Source: JBFMFH01 sp040752275
GTDB lineage: Bacteria > Acidobacteriota > Vicinamibacteria > Vicinamibacterales > JAKQTR01
Direction of reading: 5' to 3'
DNA length: 55,454 nt
Assembly (NCBI GenBank): GCA_040752275.1
Contig: JBFMFH010000105.1
Location: 1-55,454 of the forward strand
Part shown: positions 15,474 to 27,410 of the stretch, piece after piece
Position numbering within the stretch: the first letter of the stretch is position 1
Layout of the letters: each line of letters begins with the position of its first letter
The notes under the pieces: generated by a model
The model's input: only the letters and a program-made list of their open reading frames with translations
What the model was told of the DNA's origin: nothing
The model's database searches: none
Program-made: the position numbers and the translations under genes

Positions 15474-18227
15474 CTACTCGTGGCGCAGTGCGGCGAGGGG
15501 GTCGACCCGCGCGGCGCGCCGCGCCGGCCAGTAGGCGGCAGTCAGGGAGACGGCGACGAGCGTCGCGCAGGCGACGAGGATGGTGGCCGGATCGATCGGG
15601 TGCAGGCCGAAGAGCAGCGCCTCCATCAGCCGCCCGAGTCCCGCCGTCGCGACGAGGCCGATTGCGACACCGGCGCCCACCCAGACCAATGACTGCTTGA
15701 GGACCATCCACAGCACCTGCCTATCGGCCGCGCCGAGGGCGCGGCGAAGGCCGATCTCGGTGGTGCGCTGGGTCACGCTGAACGCCAGCACGCCGTAGAG
15801 GCCAATCGCGGCCAGGGCCAGTGCGATCGCGCCGAACAGGCCCGTGAGCCGGCTCAGCATCCGCTCCTCGCGCAGCGACATGTCGAGCCGCGCGGCGAGC
15901 GGCATCACGCCGAGCACGGGCAGGGCCGGTGCGATCTCGGCGATGGCCCGCCGCACCTGCGGGGAAATGAGCGCCGGGTCGCTGGTCGTGCGGACCTCGA
16001 TCGAGTTCAGATAGCCGGGCACCTGGGCGGCCGGCAGATAGACGAGGCGAGGCGGCCGATCCCAGAGGTCCATCGGCTTGACGTCCGGGACGGTCCCGAC
16101 GATCTCGATCGCGCGGCTCGACGATGGACCGTCGAGACCGAAGCGGCGGCCGACGGCCGGCTGATTGCCGAAGAAGTGACGGGCGAACGACTCCGTCACA
16201 ATCGCCACCCGCGGCGCGCCCTCGCGGTCGCTATGGTCGAAGGCGCGGCCGGAGACGACCGGCGCGCCAATCACGTCGAAGTAGCGCGGTGTCACCCGAA
16301 GCTCCAGGACGGTGGTGTCCTCGTCCGGCCGGGCCGTGTGCCCGTCGACGGCGGCGCCGACCACACGCTGGTTCCCGCCGAGGAGCCCGTACAGGGAGAG
16401 GCTCGAGGCCGACACGCCAGGCAGCGCGTCGAGTCGCGCCAGCACGTCCCGGTGAATCTGCGGCAGCCGCGCGGGATCGAGACCGCCGCCCTGCGGATCG
16501 ATCTCCACGAGCAGCACCGAGTCGGGCCGGAAGCCGAGGTCCTGGCTCCGCAGGTTCCCGAGACTTCGCAGCAGGAGGCCGGCACCGACCAGCAGGCACA
16601 GCGAGATGGCAACCTGGAACACGACTAGGCCCCGGCGCAGCCGCCACGATCGGCGGTCGGTTCGGCTGGTCGCCGCAGGTCCTCTGAGGGCCGACTGAAT
16701 CTCCCCGCCCGCCGCGCGCAGCGACGGAACCAGCCCGAACAGGACGGTCGCCATCGTCGTCACGCCGGCGGTGAAGAGGAGGACCCGGCCGTCGAGACCC
16801 GTTCCCAGCGCCAAGGCCCGGCGGCTCGACAGCAGGCCGAGAAGGAGCGGGATCGTCCACCGGGCCACCAGCAGGCCGAGGAGCCCGCCAAGCGCCGACA
16901 GCATGAGGCACTCGGTCAGGAGCTGCCGCACCAGGCGCCGCCGCCCCGCGCCGATCGCGAGGCGGATGGACAGCTCCCGCTTGCGGCTCGATGCGCGGGC
17001 GAGCAGCAGATTGCCGATGTTGGCGCACGCGATGAGCAGCACGAGGCCGGCGGCCGCCATGAGCACGAGCAGCGGCCGTCGCCACGTCTGCTGCAGGTGG
17101 GGAAAGCCGCTGGCGAACGGGGCGAGGTCGGTCCCCAGCCTGGCGATCGCCGCCTTCGCCTCGGGCGAGGCGCCGGCTCCGGCCTCCTCGGCGACCAGGC
17201 GGCGGAACAGTTCGTTGGTGCGCACCAGGGCCTGCTCGCGCGACACGTCCGGCCGCAGCCGGCCGATGATCCGCAGCCACATCACTTGCCGGTCCTCCAG
17301 GAAGGAGGCTTCCCGCATGAGCTGAGGCTGCAGGGCCATCGGAACCCAGACGTCGATGGCAACCCTGAAGGACAGCCCGCGAAGATCGGGTCCGGTCACG
17401 CCGACCACCCTGTACGCCGTGCCGCTGACGTGAATCGTCCGGCCGAGCACGGCGGGGTCCTGGCCAAAGCGGCGCGTCCAGAGCCCATGGCTCAGGACGA
17501 TGGCCGGCTGGTCTGCGGTCAGGACATCATCGCCCGGCAGAAGCGACCGGCCGATGGAGATCGGCACACCCAGGACCTGGAACAGGTTTCCGGAGACGAG
17601 CTGCGCCGTCACCTGGTCGAGGGGCTGGCCCGGGGTCGCGACGCCGCTCCCGAGATACGCCGTCACGGGAAAGCTGCAGGCGGCCCCGAGCCCGGCGTAG
17701 GCATCGGCGTGGCGCTCGAAGTCGCGAAAGAGCGGATAGGAAAAGAGGGACGAGTCGCGCTCGTGCGGGTCATCCGCCTCGCGTGTCCCCATGGGGTGTC
17801 GCGCGCCAAAGGCGACCAGCGTGCCCGGGTCCCGCACCGGCAGCGATCGCAGCAGGACCCGGTCGAGGAGCGAAAGGATGGCCGTGTTGGCGCCGACCCC
17901 GAGCGCCAGCGTCAGCGCGACGGCCGCGGTGAAGACCGGGCTTCGCCGGAGCGCGCGCCCCCCGTAGCGGACGTCCTGAACCACCGAGTCGAGCAGCGCG
18001 TAGCGCCACGCGGCCCGGCTGTCTTCGGCGGCAAGCGCGACATTGCCGAACGCGCGGCGCGCGGCCTGGCGGGCGGCGGCTTCGGAGAATCCGCGCCCAA
18101 CGTGCTCGCGGGTCTTCATCTCGAGATGAAACGCCATCTCCTCGTCCAGGTCGCGGGCAATCCGGCGCCCGCGCGCCAGCGCCTTCAGGCGGCTCACGAT
18201 CGACAGCAGCCCCATCATCGTGCGCAT
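15474..18227 (-). CDS. ADOP-family MacB/FtsX-like permease
   Basis: 917-aa membrane protein of the Acidobacterial duplicated orphan permease type. The N-terminus is a helical region with RRIARDLDEEMAFHLEMKTREH, then a first TM (SPVFTAAVALTLALGVGANT), a periplasmic MacB core, a three-helix FtsX block, a second MacB core and a second FtsX block ending YWPARRAARVDPLAALRHE. No ATPase gene is adjacent, which is usual for these orphan permeases. The start is ATG 18227; nearby in-frame ATGs are also possible. A PadR-like remnant ends 4 bp upstream, matching the common PadR-ADOP pairing. Substrate unknown. Confidence 0.9.
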   Translation of the reverse strand: MRTMMGLLSIVSRLKALARGRRIARDLDEEMAFHLEMKTREHVGRGFSEAAARQAARRAFGNVALAAEDSRAAWRYALLDSVVQDVRYGGRALRRSPVFTAAVALTLALGVGANTAILSLLDRVLLRSLPVRDPGTLVAFGARHPMGTREADDPHERDSSLFSYPLFRDFERHADAYAGLGAACSFPVTAYLGSGVATPGQPLDQVTAQLVSGNLFQVLGVPISIGRSLLPGDDVLTADQPAIVLSHGLWTRRFGQDPAVLGRTIHVSGTAYRVVGVTGPDLRGLSFRVAIDVWVPMALQPQLMREASFLEDRQVMWLRIIGRLRPDVSREQALVRTNELFRRLVAEEAGAGASPEAKAAIARLGTDLAPFASGFPHLQQTWRRPLLVLMAAAGLVLLIACANIGNLLLARASSRKRELSIRLAIGAGRRRLVRQLLTECLMLSALGGLLGLLVARWTIPLLLGLLSSRRALALGTGLDGRVLLFTAGVTTMATVLFGLVPSLRAAGGEIQSALRGPAATSRTDRRSWRLRRGLVVFQVAISLCLLVGAGLLLRSLGNLRSQDLGFRPDSVLLVEIDPQGGGLDPARLPQIHRDVLARLDALPGVSASSLSLYGLLGGNQRVVGAAVDGHTARPDEDTTVLELRVTPRYFDVIGAPVVSGRAFDHSDREGAPRVAIVTESFARHFFGNQPAVGRRFGLDGPSSSRAIEIVGTVPDVKPMDLWDRPPRLVYLPAAQVPGYLNSIEVRTTSDPALISPQVRRAIAEIAPALPVLGVMPLAARLDMSLREERMLSRLTGLFGAIALALAAIGLYGVLAFSVTQRTTEIGLRRALGAADRQVLWMVLKQSLVWVGAGVAIGLVATAGLGRLMEALLFGLHPIDPATILVACATLVAVSLTAAYWPARRAARVDPLAALRHE

Positions 18228-18231
18228 GGCG

Positions 18232-18363
18232 TTACACCGGTTGGAGCACGCGCGCGATGGCGCGGCTCACGCGTTCGTAGGACTCCAGTTCCGTCTCGAG
18301 CTGCGCCCGTCCGAGACGGGTCAGTTCGGCAGCCACCAGCCCCTTGACCCCTCGTTCCGCCAT
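18232..18363 (-). pseudogene. C-terminal remnant of a PadR-family regulator
   Basis: 43-codon frame reading ELTRLGRAQLETELESYERV then SRAIARVLQPV. This matches the end of PadR regulators (YxLTxxGRxQLxxExxxWxRxxxAIxxVL). The winged-helix DNA-binding part is missing; upstream sequence to 18420 does not supply it in this frame. It sits just upstream of the permease it would normally regulate, so that control is probably lost. Confidence 0.5.
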
Positions 18364-18500
18364 TCTCCCGTGCGTCGTTCTTCTGTCGTGCAGGCCGGGG
18401 CGTTCAGGCGTATGATGGTGTGTTCCTCTCCATTTCCCTCGAAGTGGCGAGACAGACTGAGGCTTGTCTCACCGCAGGCCCGCCGAAAGGTCCATCACTC

Positions 18501-20165
18501 ATGTCACACGCCCCAGTTCCCCATCCCAAGGGCACCGGTGCGCGCATCCTGCTCTCGTCCGTCTTCGGTCCCTACGCGCAAGACGACGAGTTCGGCAGCC
18601 GCGCGATCAACCCCATGGAGCTCTACCACAACCAGGTCACCCGCGAGCAGGGTCCCTTCTCGCTGCGGATGTTCCACCGGTCCTGGGGCATCATCTTCAT
18701 CCAGCACAACATCTCGGCGCCCTGCGCGGTGCTCGACTTCCCCACCCGCGATCGCTTCATCGAGGAGCTGCGGAGCGGCCGGTACGACATCGTCGGCATC
18801 TCGAGCATCATCGTGAACGTGGGCAAGGTCCGGGAGATGTGCCGCCTGGTCCGGGAGCACTCCCCACAGTCGACCATCGTCGTCGGCGGGCACGTCACGG
18901 CCATCCCCGGCATCGATCGCATCCTCGACGCCGATCACGTCGTCAAGGGCGAGGGCGTGTCCTGGTTCCGGCAGTTCCTGGGTGAGGCCGTCGATACGCC
19001 GATCGAGCACCCGGTGATCCCGTCGTCTTTTGGCTTCCGCCTGATGGGCATCCGCGGGCCGAAAGGCGGAGGCAGTCCGGCCGCGACCATCATCCCGTCG
19101 GTCGGTTGTCCGATGGGCTGCAACTTCTGCACGACGTCGGCCTTCTTCGGCGGGAAGGGGAAGGTCGTCAACTTCTTCGAGCGCGGAGCCGAGCTGTTCC
19201 ACGCCATGTGCGACGCCGAGTCGCGCCTCAAGGTCAGGTCGTTCTTCATCATGGACGAGAACTTCCTGCTCTACAGGAAACGGGCGATGGAACTGCTCGA
19301 CCACATGAAGGAGCGGCGCAAGGCCTGGTCTCTCTACGTCTTCTCGTCGGCCAACGCCCTGTCGAAGTACAGCATGCGGGAGCTGGTCGAGCTCGGGATC
19401 AGCTGGGTCTGGATGGGCCTCGAGGCCCCCAAGAGCGGCTACTCGAAGCTCAAGGGCGCGGACACGCTAAAGCTGACCAAGGAGCTCCAGTCGCACGGCA
19501 TCGGCGTGCTGGGCTCGACGATCGTCGGCATGGAGCACCACACGCCTGAGAACATCGCCGGCGAGATCGAGCACGCGGTCGCGCACGAGACGGACTTCCA
19601 TCAGTTCATGCTCTACACGCCGGTGCCCGGCACCCCCCTCTACCAGCAGATGGTTGACGAGAAGCGGATGCTGGACGTGGATCTGGCCGACATCCACGGG
19701 CAGGATCGCTTCAACTTCACGCACGCCGCCATCTCGCGCGACGACTCGAAGTCGCTGCTCGACTGGGCGTTCCGCCTCGATTACGAACGGAACGGCCCGA
19801 GCCTGTACCGGCTGACGCGGACGATGATGGATGGGTGGCGCCGGTACCGGAACGATCCGGACCCCCGGGTCCGCGAGCGCGTCCGGAAGGACGGCCGCGA
19901 GCTGCGCGGGGGCTACGGCGCGGCGTTGTTCGCCATGGAGAAGTACTTGCGCCGGTCGAACCAGGAGATCAGCGCCAGGATCCGGCACCTGCGCAAGGAC
20001 ATGGAACGCGAGATGGGGGCCTTCACGTCGTGGGTCAACCACGTGGCCGGGCCCGTGCTGCTGTGGGCCGCGCGGCGTGACGCGCGGAAATTCCCGCGCG
20101 GGCGCGCGCTCGAGCCGATGACCTTCTTCGACCGGCGCAACTGGCCCGAGGGGCAGGAAGCGTAG
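18501..20165 (+). CDS. B12-binding-domain radical SAM protein
   Basis: 554-aa protein. N-terminal B12-binding-like Rossmann region (about 10-160; GRYDIVGISSIIVNVGKV, IVVGGHVTAIPG), then a radical SAM core with the CxxxCxxC cluster motif CPMGCNFC, followed by SFFIMDENFLL and WVWMGLEAP. The C-terminal 150 residues are basic and uncharacterised. Such proteins do methylation, methylthiolation or lipid/hopanoid-type chemistry; the substrate here is not evident. The ATG at 18501 is chosen over one at 18420 because GAAAGG precedes it and the extra N-terminus is not protein-like. Convergent with lon, 5 bp apart. Confidence 0.85.
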   Translation: MSHAPVPHPKGTGARILLSSVFGPYAQDDEFGSRAINPMELYHNQVTREQGPFSLRMFHRSWGIIFIQHNISAPCAVLDFPTRDRFIEELRSGRYDIVGISSIIVNVGKVREMCRLVREHSPQSTIVVGGHVTAIPGIDRILDADHVVKGEGVSWFRQFLGEAVDTPIEHPVIPSSFGFRLMGIRGPKGGGSPAATIIPSVGCPMGCNFCTTSAFFGGKGKVVNFFERGAELFHAMCDAESRLKVRSFFIMDENFLLYRKRAMELLDHMKERRKAWSLYVFSSANALSKYSMRELVELGISWVWMGLEAPKSGYSKLKGADTLKLTKELQSHGIGVLGSTIVGMEHHTPENIAGEIEHAVAHETDFHQFMLYTPVPGTPLYQQMVDEKRMLDVDLADIHGQDRFNFTHAAISRDDSKSLLDWAFRLDYERNGPSLYRLTRTMMDGWRRYRNDPDPRVRERVRKDGRELRGGYGAALFAMEKYLRRSNQEISARIRHLRKDMEREMGAFTSWVNHVAGPVLLWAARRDARKFPRGRALEPMTFFDRRNWPEGQEA

Positions 20166-20170
20166 CGGGG

Positions 20171-22624
<2,454 letters not shown>

Positions 22625-22697
22625 CTGCCGCCCCTTTCCAGAGACATGCCGGTGGCCGGTACGCCGCCACCGGAGCCGGGTGTCGAGGAGAACCGGG

Positions 22698-22728
22698 GGC
22701 GGGCCGCCACCATCACGGGCGGCCCGCC
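22698..22728 (-). terminator. GC-rich hairpin between the DksA/TraR gene and lon
   Basis: An 11-bp perfect stem (GGCGGGCCGCC with GGCGGCCCGCC) around a 9-nt loop, 16 bp after the upstream stop. There is no U-tract on the minus strand, so it may be a weak terminator or an RNA-stability element rather than a full stop. Confidence 0.45.
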
Positions 22729-22743
22729 TGAAGGATGCCGCAG

Positions 22744-23199
22744 TCAGCTGGAGATGTCAAAGAAGAGGGACGACGACGAGCCGCGCTGGGCCATGAGGCG
22801 GTCGCGCTGGAGCGCCTTCTCGCGGGCCTCTTCGCAGTCCTTGCAGCGGACGGCGAAGGGCAGCGCGCGCAGCCGGGCCTCCGAGATGTCGTCGCCGCAC
22901 TCGTAGCAGAAGCCGTACTGGCCTTCCTCGAGCCGCGCCAGCGCCTCGTTGATCCGGCTCAGCGTCTCGGCCTTCATCTGGATCAGCGCAAACTCGATGT
23001 CCTCCTGGATGTCCGCCTCGGAACTGTCGGCCGCGTCGTACACCTCGCTCCGCTTGCTGTGGGTGCCTTCCGTCCTGACGTCGCGGATCTTCTCCTGCAC
23101 TTCGCTCATGATCTCGCGACGACGTTCGTCGAGCATCCGCTTCAGTTCGTCGTATCGCTCGTTCGCCATCCCGTGCGACTGTGCCGTCTTGGTTGCCAT
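22744..23199 (-). CDS. DksA/TraR-family zinc-finger transcription factor
   Basis: 151-aa protein that would bind RNA polymerase through its secondary channel and modulate promoters with ppGpp. A coiled-coil helical pair (ERYDELKRMLDERRREIMSE..., DIQEDIEFALIQMKAETLSR) precedes the zinc finger CYECGDDI ... RCKDCEEA. The ATG at 23199 follows a good GAAGGAG site; a longer in-frame start at 23307 lies in promoter DNA. A Rel/Spo enzyme is encoded nearby. DksA versus TraR/YocK-like subfamily is not settled. Confidence 0.9.
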   Translation of the reverse strand: MATKTAQSHGMANERYDELKRMLDERRREIMSEVQEKIRDVRTEGTHSKRSEVYDAADSSEADIQEDIEFALIQMKAETLSRINEALARLEEGQYGFCYECGDDISEARLRALPFAVRCKDCEEAREKALQRDRLMAQRGSSSSLFFDISS

Positions 23200-23278
23200 G
23201 GTTTGAACGCTCCTTCCGCGTCGCCCCGGGCTTCGGGGGCCCTCACCGGACGCTCCCCAGCTCTGCAAAGAATCTGCC

Positions 23279-23307
23279 ATTCTAGGTCGCGATCCCGGCG
23301 TTGTCAA
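23279..23307 (-). promoter_or_regulatory. Sigma70-type promoter of the DksA/TraR gene
   Basis: TTGACA (23307-23302), a 17-bp spacer, then TAGAAT (23284-23279). The predicted start is near 23272, giving a leader of about 70 nt with the GAAGGAG site. It also shows that the upstream ATG/TTG codons of the frame are not used. Confidence 0.75.
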
Positions 23308-23607
23308 GGCTCGCTCTGACGGGGCCGGCGCCTTTCGTCGCGGCCGGGCCGTCTTCCCCGCATCGGACTCGTTCGAGGCGTCTCTCTAAATCGCTGTCGG
23401 ACAACCGCTTCCGAGCATCGCCCCGAGCGGGGTGCCGGGCCGATCGCGGCCCCGTCATGCCTTTAGACGCCCCCTCCTGGGAGAAGGTTCGGGTCGCACC
23501 CCGGCCACCGCCGCCCGTCTGGCCGCGGGAGTTCGACCCATTCCGAGGACAGACCGTGTCATTGCAGACACATTGACGTGGCGATTCTGCCGTGACAGGC
23601 TGACCGC
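23308..23607. other. Gene-free stretch between divergent genes
   Basis: No convincing coding frame, RNA gene or repeat. It should hold the plus-strand promoter for the gene at 23608; a TTGACG at 23573-23578 is present but I see no good -10 at the right distance. Confidence 0.5.
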
Positions 23608-24273
23608 ATGGTCTGCGCGTCCTGCCGCAGGCGCCCGGCTCGCCGTGCCTGCCCGGCCCTGGAACGGGAGATCTGTCCGGTCTGTTGTGGCACCAAGCGT
23701 CTCGTCGAGATTCGCTGTCCATCATCCTGCTCGTACCTCAGCCTGGCCAGGTCCCATCCGCCGGCGGCGGTGAAACGCCGGCAGGAGCGCGACGTGGCGA
23801 TGCTGGCTCCGGCCATGCACGGCCTCACCGGGCCTCAGCAGCAGCTCTTCCTGCTCACCCTCGCGCTGGTGGACCGCATCAAGGGATCGGGGCTCGACCT
23901 AGCCCGCGACGACGACGTGGCCGAGGCGGCGGGAGCCATGGCGGCGACCTACCAGACCGAAGCGCGGGGGCTCATCTACGAGCAGCGCCCGGCCTCGCTC
24001 GTGGCACAGCGCCTCGCCGGCGAGATCCGGGCGGTCTACGACCAGTTGGGCCGCCAGAGGCCTTCCGGGTTCGCCTCGGACGCCGCACTCGTCCTCAGCC
24101 GGCTGCAAGAGCGGATCAAGGACGTGGCGAAGGCGGGGGGAGGGAACCCGAGCGCCTTCCTGGAGCTCGCGGCCCGCATCGCCCGCCTGCTCGCGTCCGA
24201 CGCCGAGGAGGAGCCGGAGGCAGGGGACGTGCGCCCCGCGGGCGCGGGTCCGTCTCCGATCATCCTGCCGTGA
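23608..24273 (+). CDS. Conserved Cys-rich N-terminus protein of unknown function
   Basis: 221 aa. The first 50 residues carry a dense cysteine pattern (CASC, CPALEREICPVCCGTKR, IRCPSSCSYL), a likely metal-binding module followed by LARSHPPAAVKRRQERD. The rest is helical and soluble. I recognise this as a style of conserved hypothetical protein in this type of genome but cannot name a family or role. The start at ATG 23608 places the first Cys pair at once. An extended -10 for rpmB lies directly after its stop. Confidence 0.7.
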   Translation: MVCASCRRRPARRACPALEREICPVCCGTKRLVEIRCPSSCSYLSLARSHPPAAVKRRQERDVAMLAPAMHGLTGPQQQLFLLTLALVDRIKGSGLDLARDDDVAEAAGAMAATYQTEARGLIYEQRPASLVAQRLAGEIRAVYDQLGRQRPSGFASDAALVLSRLQERIKDVAKAGGGNPSAFLELAARIARLLASDAEEEPEAGDVRPAGAGPSPIILP

Positions 24274-24282
24274 TGGTATACT
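24274..24282 (+). promoter_or_regulatory. Extended -10 promoter for rpmB
   Basis: TGGTATACT: extended TG motif plus TATACT (24277-24282), placed immediately after the upstream stop and about 68 bp before rpmB. The -35 region is weak, as expected for extended -10 promoters. Confidence 0.5.
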
Positions 24283-24349
24283 TCTTGTTTCGGCCCTGCT
24301 GAGGACGGCCGGCCGTGGGCGGCCCGGGCGGGCGGACAGGTGAACGATC

Positions 24350-24541
24350 ATGGCCATGCGATGTGAGATCTGCGGGAAGGGCCCGGCCGTGGGCCGGAAT
24401 ATCAGTCATGCCCACAACGTCACGCCTCGGCGGTTCAATCCGAACCTCCAGGAGGTGCGGGCCGTCGTGAATGGCGGGACCAAGCGGATGCGAGTGTGCA
24501 CCAGGTGCCTCCGCTCGGGCAAAGTCATCAAAGCCGCGTAG
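24350..24541 (+). CDS. rpmB: Ribosomal protein L28
   Basis: 63-aa 50S subunit protein. It has the zinc-binding form: CEICGKG near the start and CTRCLRSG near the end, with the family core NISHAHNVTPRRFNPNLQ and the basic C-terminus GKVIKAA. ATGs at 24350 and 24356 are both possible. ridA follows 11 bp later and is probably co-transcribed. Confidence 0.95.
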   Translation: MAMRCEICGKGPAVGRNISHAHNVTPRRFNPNLQEVRAVVNGGTKRMRVCTRCLRSGKVIKAA

Positions 24542-24552
24542 GAGACCTTCGT

Positions 24553-24930
24553 ATGCGTACGGCGATCACCACCAAGGACGCCCCGCAGGCCATCGGACCC
24601 TACTCTCAGGCGGTTCGGGCGGGGAATCTGATCTTCGTCTCGGGGCAGGGGCCGATTGACCCGGCGACGGGCGCCCTGTCGGCCGGCGACATCGGCGAGC
24701 AGACCCGGCTGGTGCTCCGCAACATCGCGAGCATCCTGGGCGCGGGCGGGGCGTCGATGGATCAGGTCGTGCGGACGACGGTCTATCTGGCCGACATGAA
24801 CGACTTCGCCGCGATGAACGCCGCCTACGCCGAGGCGTTCTCGTCTCCGGCCCCGGCTCGCACCACGATTCAGGCCGCGCGGTTGCCGCGCGACATGCGG
24901 GTCGAGATCGACGTCATCGCGGCGGTCTGA
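24553..24930 (+). CDS. ridA: RidA family enamine/imine deaminase
   Basis: 125-aa protein that hydrolyses reactive 2-aminoacrylate and related enamines made by PLP enzymes. Family features: AIGPYSQAVRAGNLIFVSGQ near the N-terminus, VVRTTVYLADMNDF, and the catalytic-site end PARTTIQAARLPRDMRVEID with conserved Arg and Glu. The ATG at 24553 gives the usual length; a longer in-frame start would overlap rpmB. Confidence 0.95.
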   Translation: MRTAITTKDAPQAIGPYSQAVRAGNLIFVSGQGPIDPATGALSAGDIGEQTRLVLRNIASILGAGGASMDQVVRTTVYLADMNDFAAMNAAYAEAFSSPAPARTTIQAARLPRDMRVEIDVIAAV

Positions 24931-25012
24931 GCGGGTCTACGCGCGCCGACCCACGTACGATCACGACTGGTTCCCGCTGAACGCGGCCGGATCTGCTCAC
25001 CTCACGCGCTCG

Positions 25013-27193
25013 CTACGACTCCACTGCGGCGTCACGCGGCACGGCCCGGGCCCGGTCGACGGCCACGACCCCGGGAATCGACTTCAGCACCTTCATGACC
25101 TTCTCGAGGTGCTTCATGTCGCTGATCTCCACGGTCAGCCGGATCCACCCCCGCTGTGGCTCATCGGTCCTGGCCTCCATCTCGAGGATGTTGGCGTTCG
25201 CTCCAGAGATGCGCGTGCTCACCTCGGCCAGCATGCCCTTGCGGTCTTCGACCTCCAGCGTCAGGCGCACGGTGTAGGTGCCCGGCTCGTCGCTCTTCGC
25301 CCACTCGACGTCGATGCGGCGCTCGGGATCGAAGAGGAGCCTCTCCACGTTCGGGCAGGTGACGGAGTGGACCGACACGCCCTTGCCGCGCGTGATGTAC
25401 CCGATGATCTTCTCGCCCCTGATGGGATTGCAGCAGCGTGCCCGGAAGACCAGGAGGTCGTCGGCCCCGCTGACCTTGATGCGGTCGCCGCCAAGGCCGA
25501 TGGCCCGCTTGACCGCGGAGGTGACGGTCGACTCGCGCCGTTCCTTCAGCGGCGCATCGGGCACGGCCTTCGCGAGCACCTGGCGTGCCCCCACCTTGCC
25601 GTACGCCACGGCCGCCAGCAGCTCGAGACTCTTCTGGACTCCCCACTCGGGCGCGATGCGATCGAGCACGTCGGTCTCGAAGATCGCCTTGAGATTGAGG
25701 TCGTACCGGCGGGCCTCCTTCTCGAGGAGCTTGCGGCCCAAGTCGACGGCCCGCTCCTTTTCCTGCTGGTTGAGGAACTGCCGGATCTTGTTGCGGGCGC
25801 GCGTCGTGGTCACGTAGTTCAGCCAGTCGCGGCTCGGGTGGTGCTTGGGGCTGGTCACGATCTCGACGATGTCGCCGTTCTTCAGCCGGGTGCGCAGGGG
25901 CATCATCTTGCCGTTGACGCGCGCGCCGACGCACTGATGCCCGACGTCTGTATGGATGGAGTAGGCGAAGTCGATGATGGTCGCGTCGCGGGGCAGCGAT
26001 TTCACCTGGCCTTTCGGCGTGAAGGCGTAGACTTCCTCCTGGTAGAGGTCGACCTTGAGGTTCTGGATGAACTCCTGCGGGTCGCGCACCTCCTGCTGCC
26101 ATTCGAGCATCTGGCGCAGCCACTGGAAGTAGCGCTCGTCGCGATCCGCGCCGATTCGTCCCTCCTTGTACTTCCAATGCGAGGCGATGCCTTCCTCGGC
26201 CTGCCCGTGCATCTCCTCGGTGCGGATCTGCACCTCGAAGGGCACGGCCTTGTCGCTGATGACGGAGGTGTGCAACGACTGGTAGCCGTTCGGCCGCGGC
26301 GTGGCGATGAAGTCCTTGATGCGCCCCGGCACCGGCGGCCACGCATGGTGGATGATGCCGAGGATGGCGTAGCAGTCCTTGACGGTCTTGGTGACGATGC
26401 GCAGCGCCAGGAAGTCGTAGACCTGTTCGAGCTCGATCTTCTGGCGGCGCAGCTTCAGGTGGATGCTGTAGAGCCGCTTGATGCGGCTGTCGATGGACAC
26501 GACGGGAATCTGGGCTTCTCCGAGGGTCGTCGCCATCTTCTTGCGGATGTCGTCCAGGAGGCCGGCGGTGGCCTTCCGGCGCTTCTCGACGCGCGTCTTC
26601 AGCGTCTCGTAGGCGTCGGGCTCCAGGAAGCGGAACGACAGATCCTCGAGCTCGTTCTTCAGCCGGCTCATGCCGAGGCGGTTGGCGATCGGGGCGTAGA
26701 TGTCGAGCGTCTCCTGGGCGATCCGGGCCCGCCGCTCGTCCGACATCGCGTCGAGCGTCCGCATGTTGTGCAAACGGTCGGCCAGCTTGACCAGGATGAC
26801 GCGGATGTCGTCGACCATGGCCAGGAGCATCTTGCGGAAGCTCTCCGCCTGGCGCTCCGCGCTCGAGGAAAACGGGATGGTGCTGATCTTCGTCACGCCC
26901 TCGACCAGGTGCGCGACCTCGTGGCCGAACAGCTCCTCGATCCGCTCGACCGTGGTCAGCGTGTCCTCGACGACGTCGTGGAGCAGGCCGGCGATGATGG
27001 CGGCCGTGTCGAGGCGCAGGTCCGCGAGGACGTTGGCGACCTCCAGGGGATGCACCAGGTACGGTTCGCCCGAACGGCGGACCTGGCCCTTGTGGGCGAG
27101 CGCGGTGAACACATAGGCGCGGCGCAGCTGCTCGATGTCAGCCGCCGGCACGTAGGCCTGGACCTTTTCCGTCAGGTCCTCGAATCGAATCAT
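25013..27193 (-). CDS. Bifunctional (p)ppGpp synthetase/hydrolase
   Basis: 726-aa Rel/SpoT enzyme controlling the stringent response. The HD hydrolase has HD at residues 72-73 (GLLHDVVEDT) and DRLHNMRTL. The synthetase domain follows (RIKRLYSIHLK, DFLALRIV, ATPRPNGYQSLHT), then TGS (VYAFTPKGQVKSLP) at about 390-450, a helical/zinc segment (RARCCNPIRGEKIIGYITRG) and a C-terminal ACT domain from about 650. Both catalytic halves look intact, so it should make and degrade ppGpp. As the only such enzyme in the window it probably works with the DksA/TraR protein. Confidence 0.96.
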   Translation of the reverse strand: MIRFEDLTEKVQAYVPAADIEQLRRAYVFTALAHKGQVRRSGEPYLVHPLEVANVLADLRLDTAAIIAGLLHDVVEDTLTTVERIEELFGHEVAHLVEGVTKISTIPFSSSAERQAESFRKMLLAMVDDIRVILVKLADRLHNMRTLDAMSDERRARIAQETLDIYAPIANRLGMSRLKNELEDLSFRFLEPDAYETLKTRVEKRRKATAGLLDDIRKKMATTLGEAQIPVVSIDSRIKRLYSIHLKLRRQKIELEQVYDFLALRIVTKTVKDCYAILGIIHHAWPPVPGRIKDFIATPRPNGYQSLHTSVISDKAVPFEVQIRTEEMHGQAEEGIASHWKYKEGRIGADRDERYFQWLRQMLEWQQEVRDPQEFIQNLKVDLYQEEVYAFTPKGQVKSLPRDATIIDFAYSIHTDVGHQCVGARVNGKMMPLRTRLKNGDIVEIVTSPKHHPSRDWLNYVTTTRARNKIRQFLNQQEKERAVDLGRKLLEKEARRYDLNLKAIFETDVLDRIAPEWGVQKSLELLAAVAYGKVGARQVLAKAVPDAPLKERRESTVTSAVKRAIGLGGDRIKVSGADDLLVFRARCCNPIRGEKIIGYITRGKGVSVHSVTCPNVERLLFDPERRIDVEWAKSDEPGTYTVRLTLEVEDRKGMLAEVSTRISGANANILEMEARTDEPQRGWIRLTVEISDMKHLEKVMKVLKSIPGVVAVDRARAVPRDAAVES

Positions 27194-27380
27194 GGCGGAT
27201 GGTGTCTAACGTTCGGGGAGCCGGATCTCGGGTCCGGGCCGGACCCCATGGCGCCGGCTCTCTCCGGGAGGATGCTGCGTCCCGCGACACCTGAGGGCGC
27301 GTTGGGTCCATCATAGGGTCCGGCTCCCGGGGGGTCAAGGCGCGGTGCCCGGTCGCGGGGGCGGGCGTCTTCCGGCTTGC

Positions 27381-27410
27381 TTGACGGGCGGTTTTTCTGT
27401 TCAATATACT
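27381..27410 (+). promoter_or_regulatory. Sigma70-type promoter of the TPR lipoprotein gene
   Basis: TTGACG, an 18-bp spacer, then TATACT. The predicted transcript starts near 27417 and has a leader of about 135 nt before the ATG at 27552, long enough for leader control; no riboswitch recognised. Confidence 0.7.

Noticed and set aside
25109..27316. 735-aa open frame opposite the Rel/Spo gene
   Set aside because: Shadow of a conserved gene with full HD, synthetase, TGS and ACT domains.
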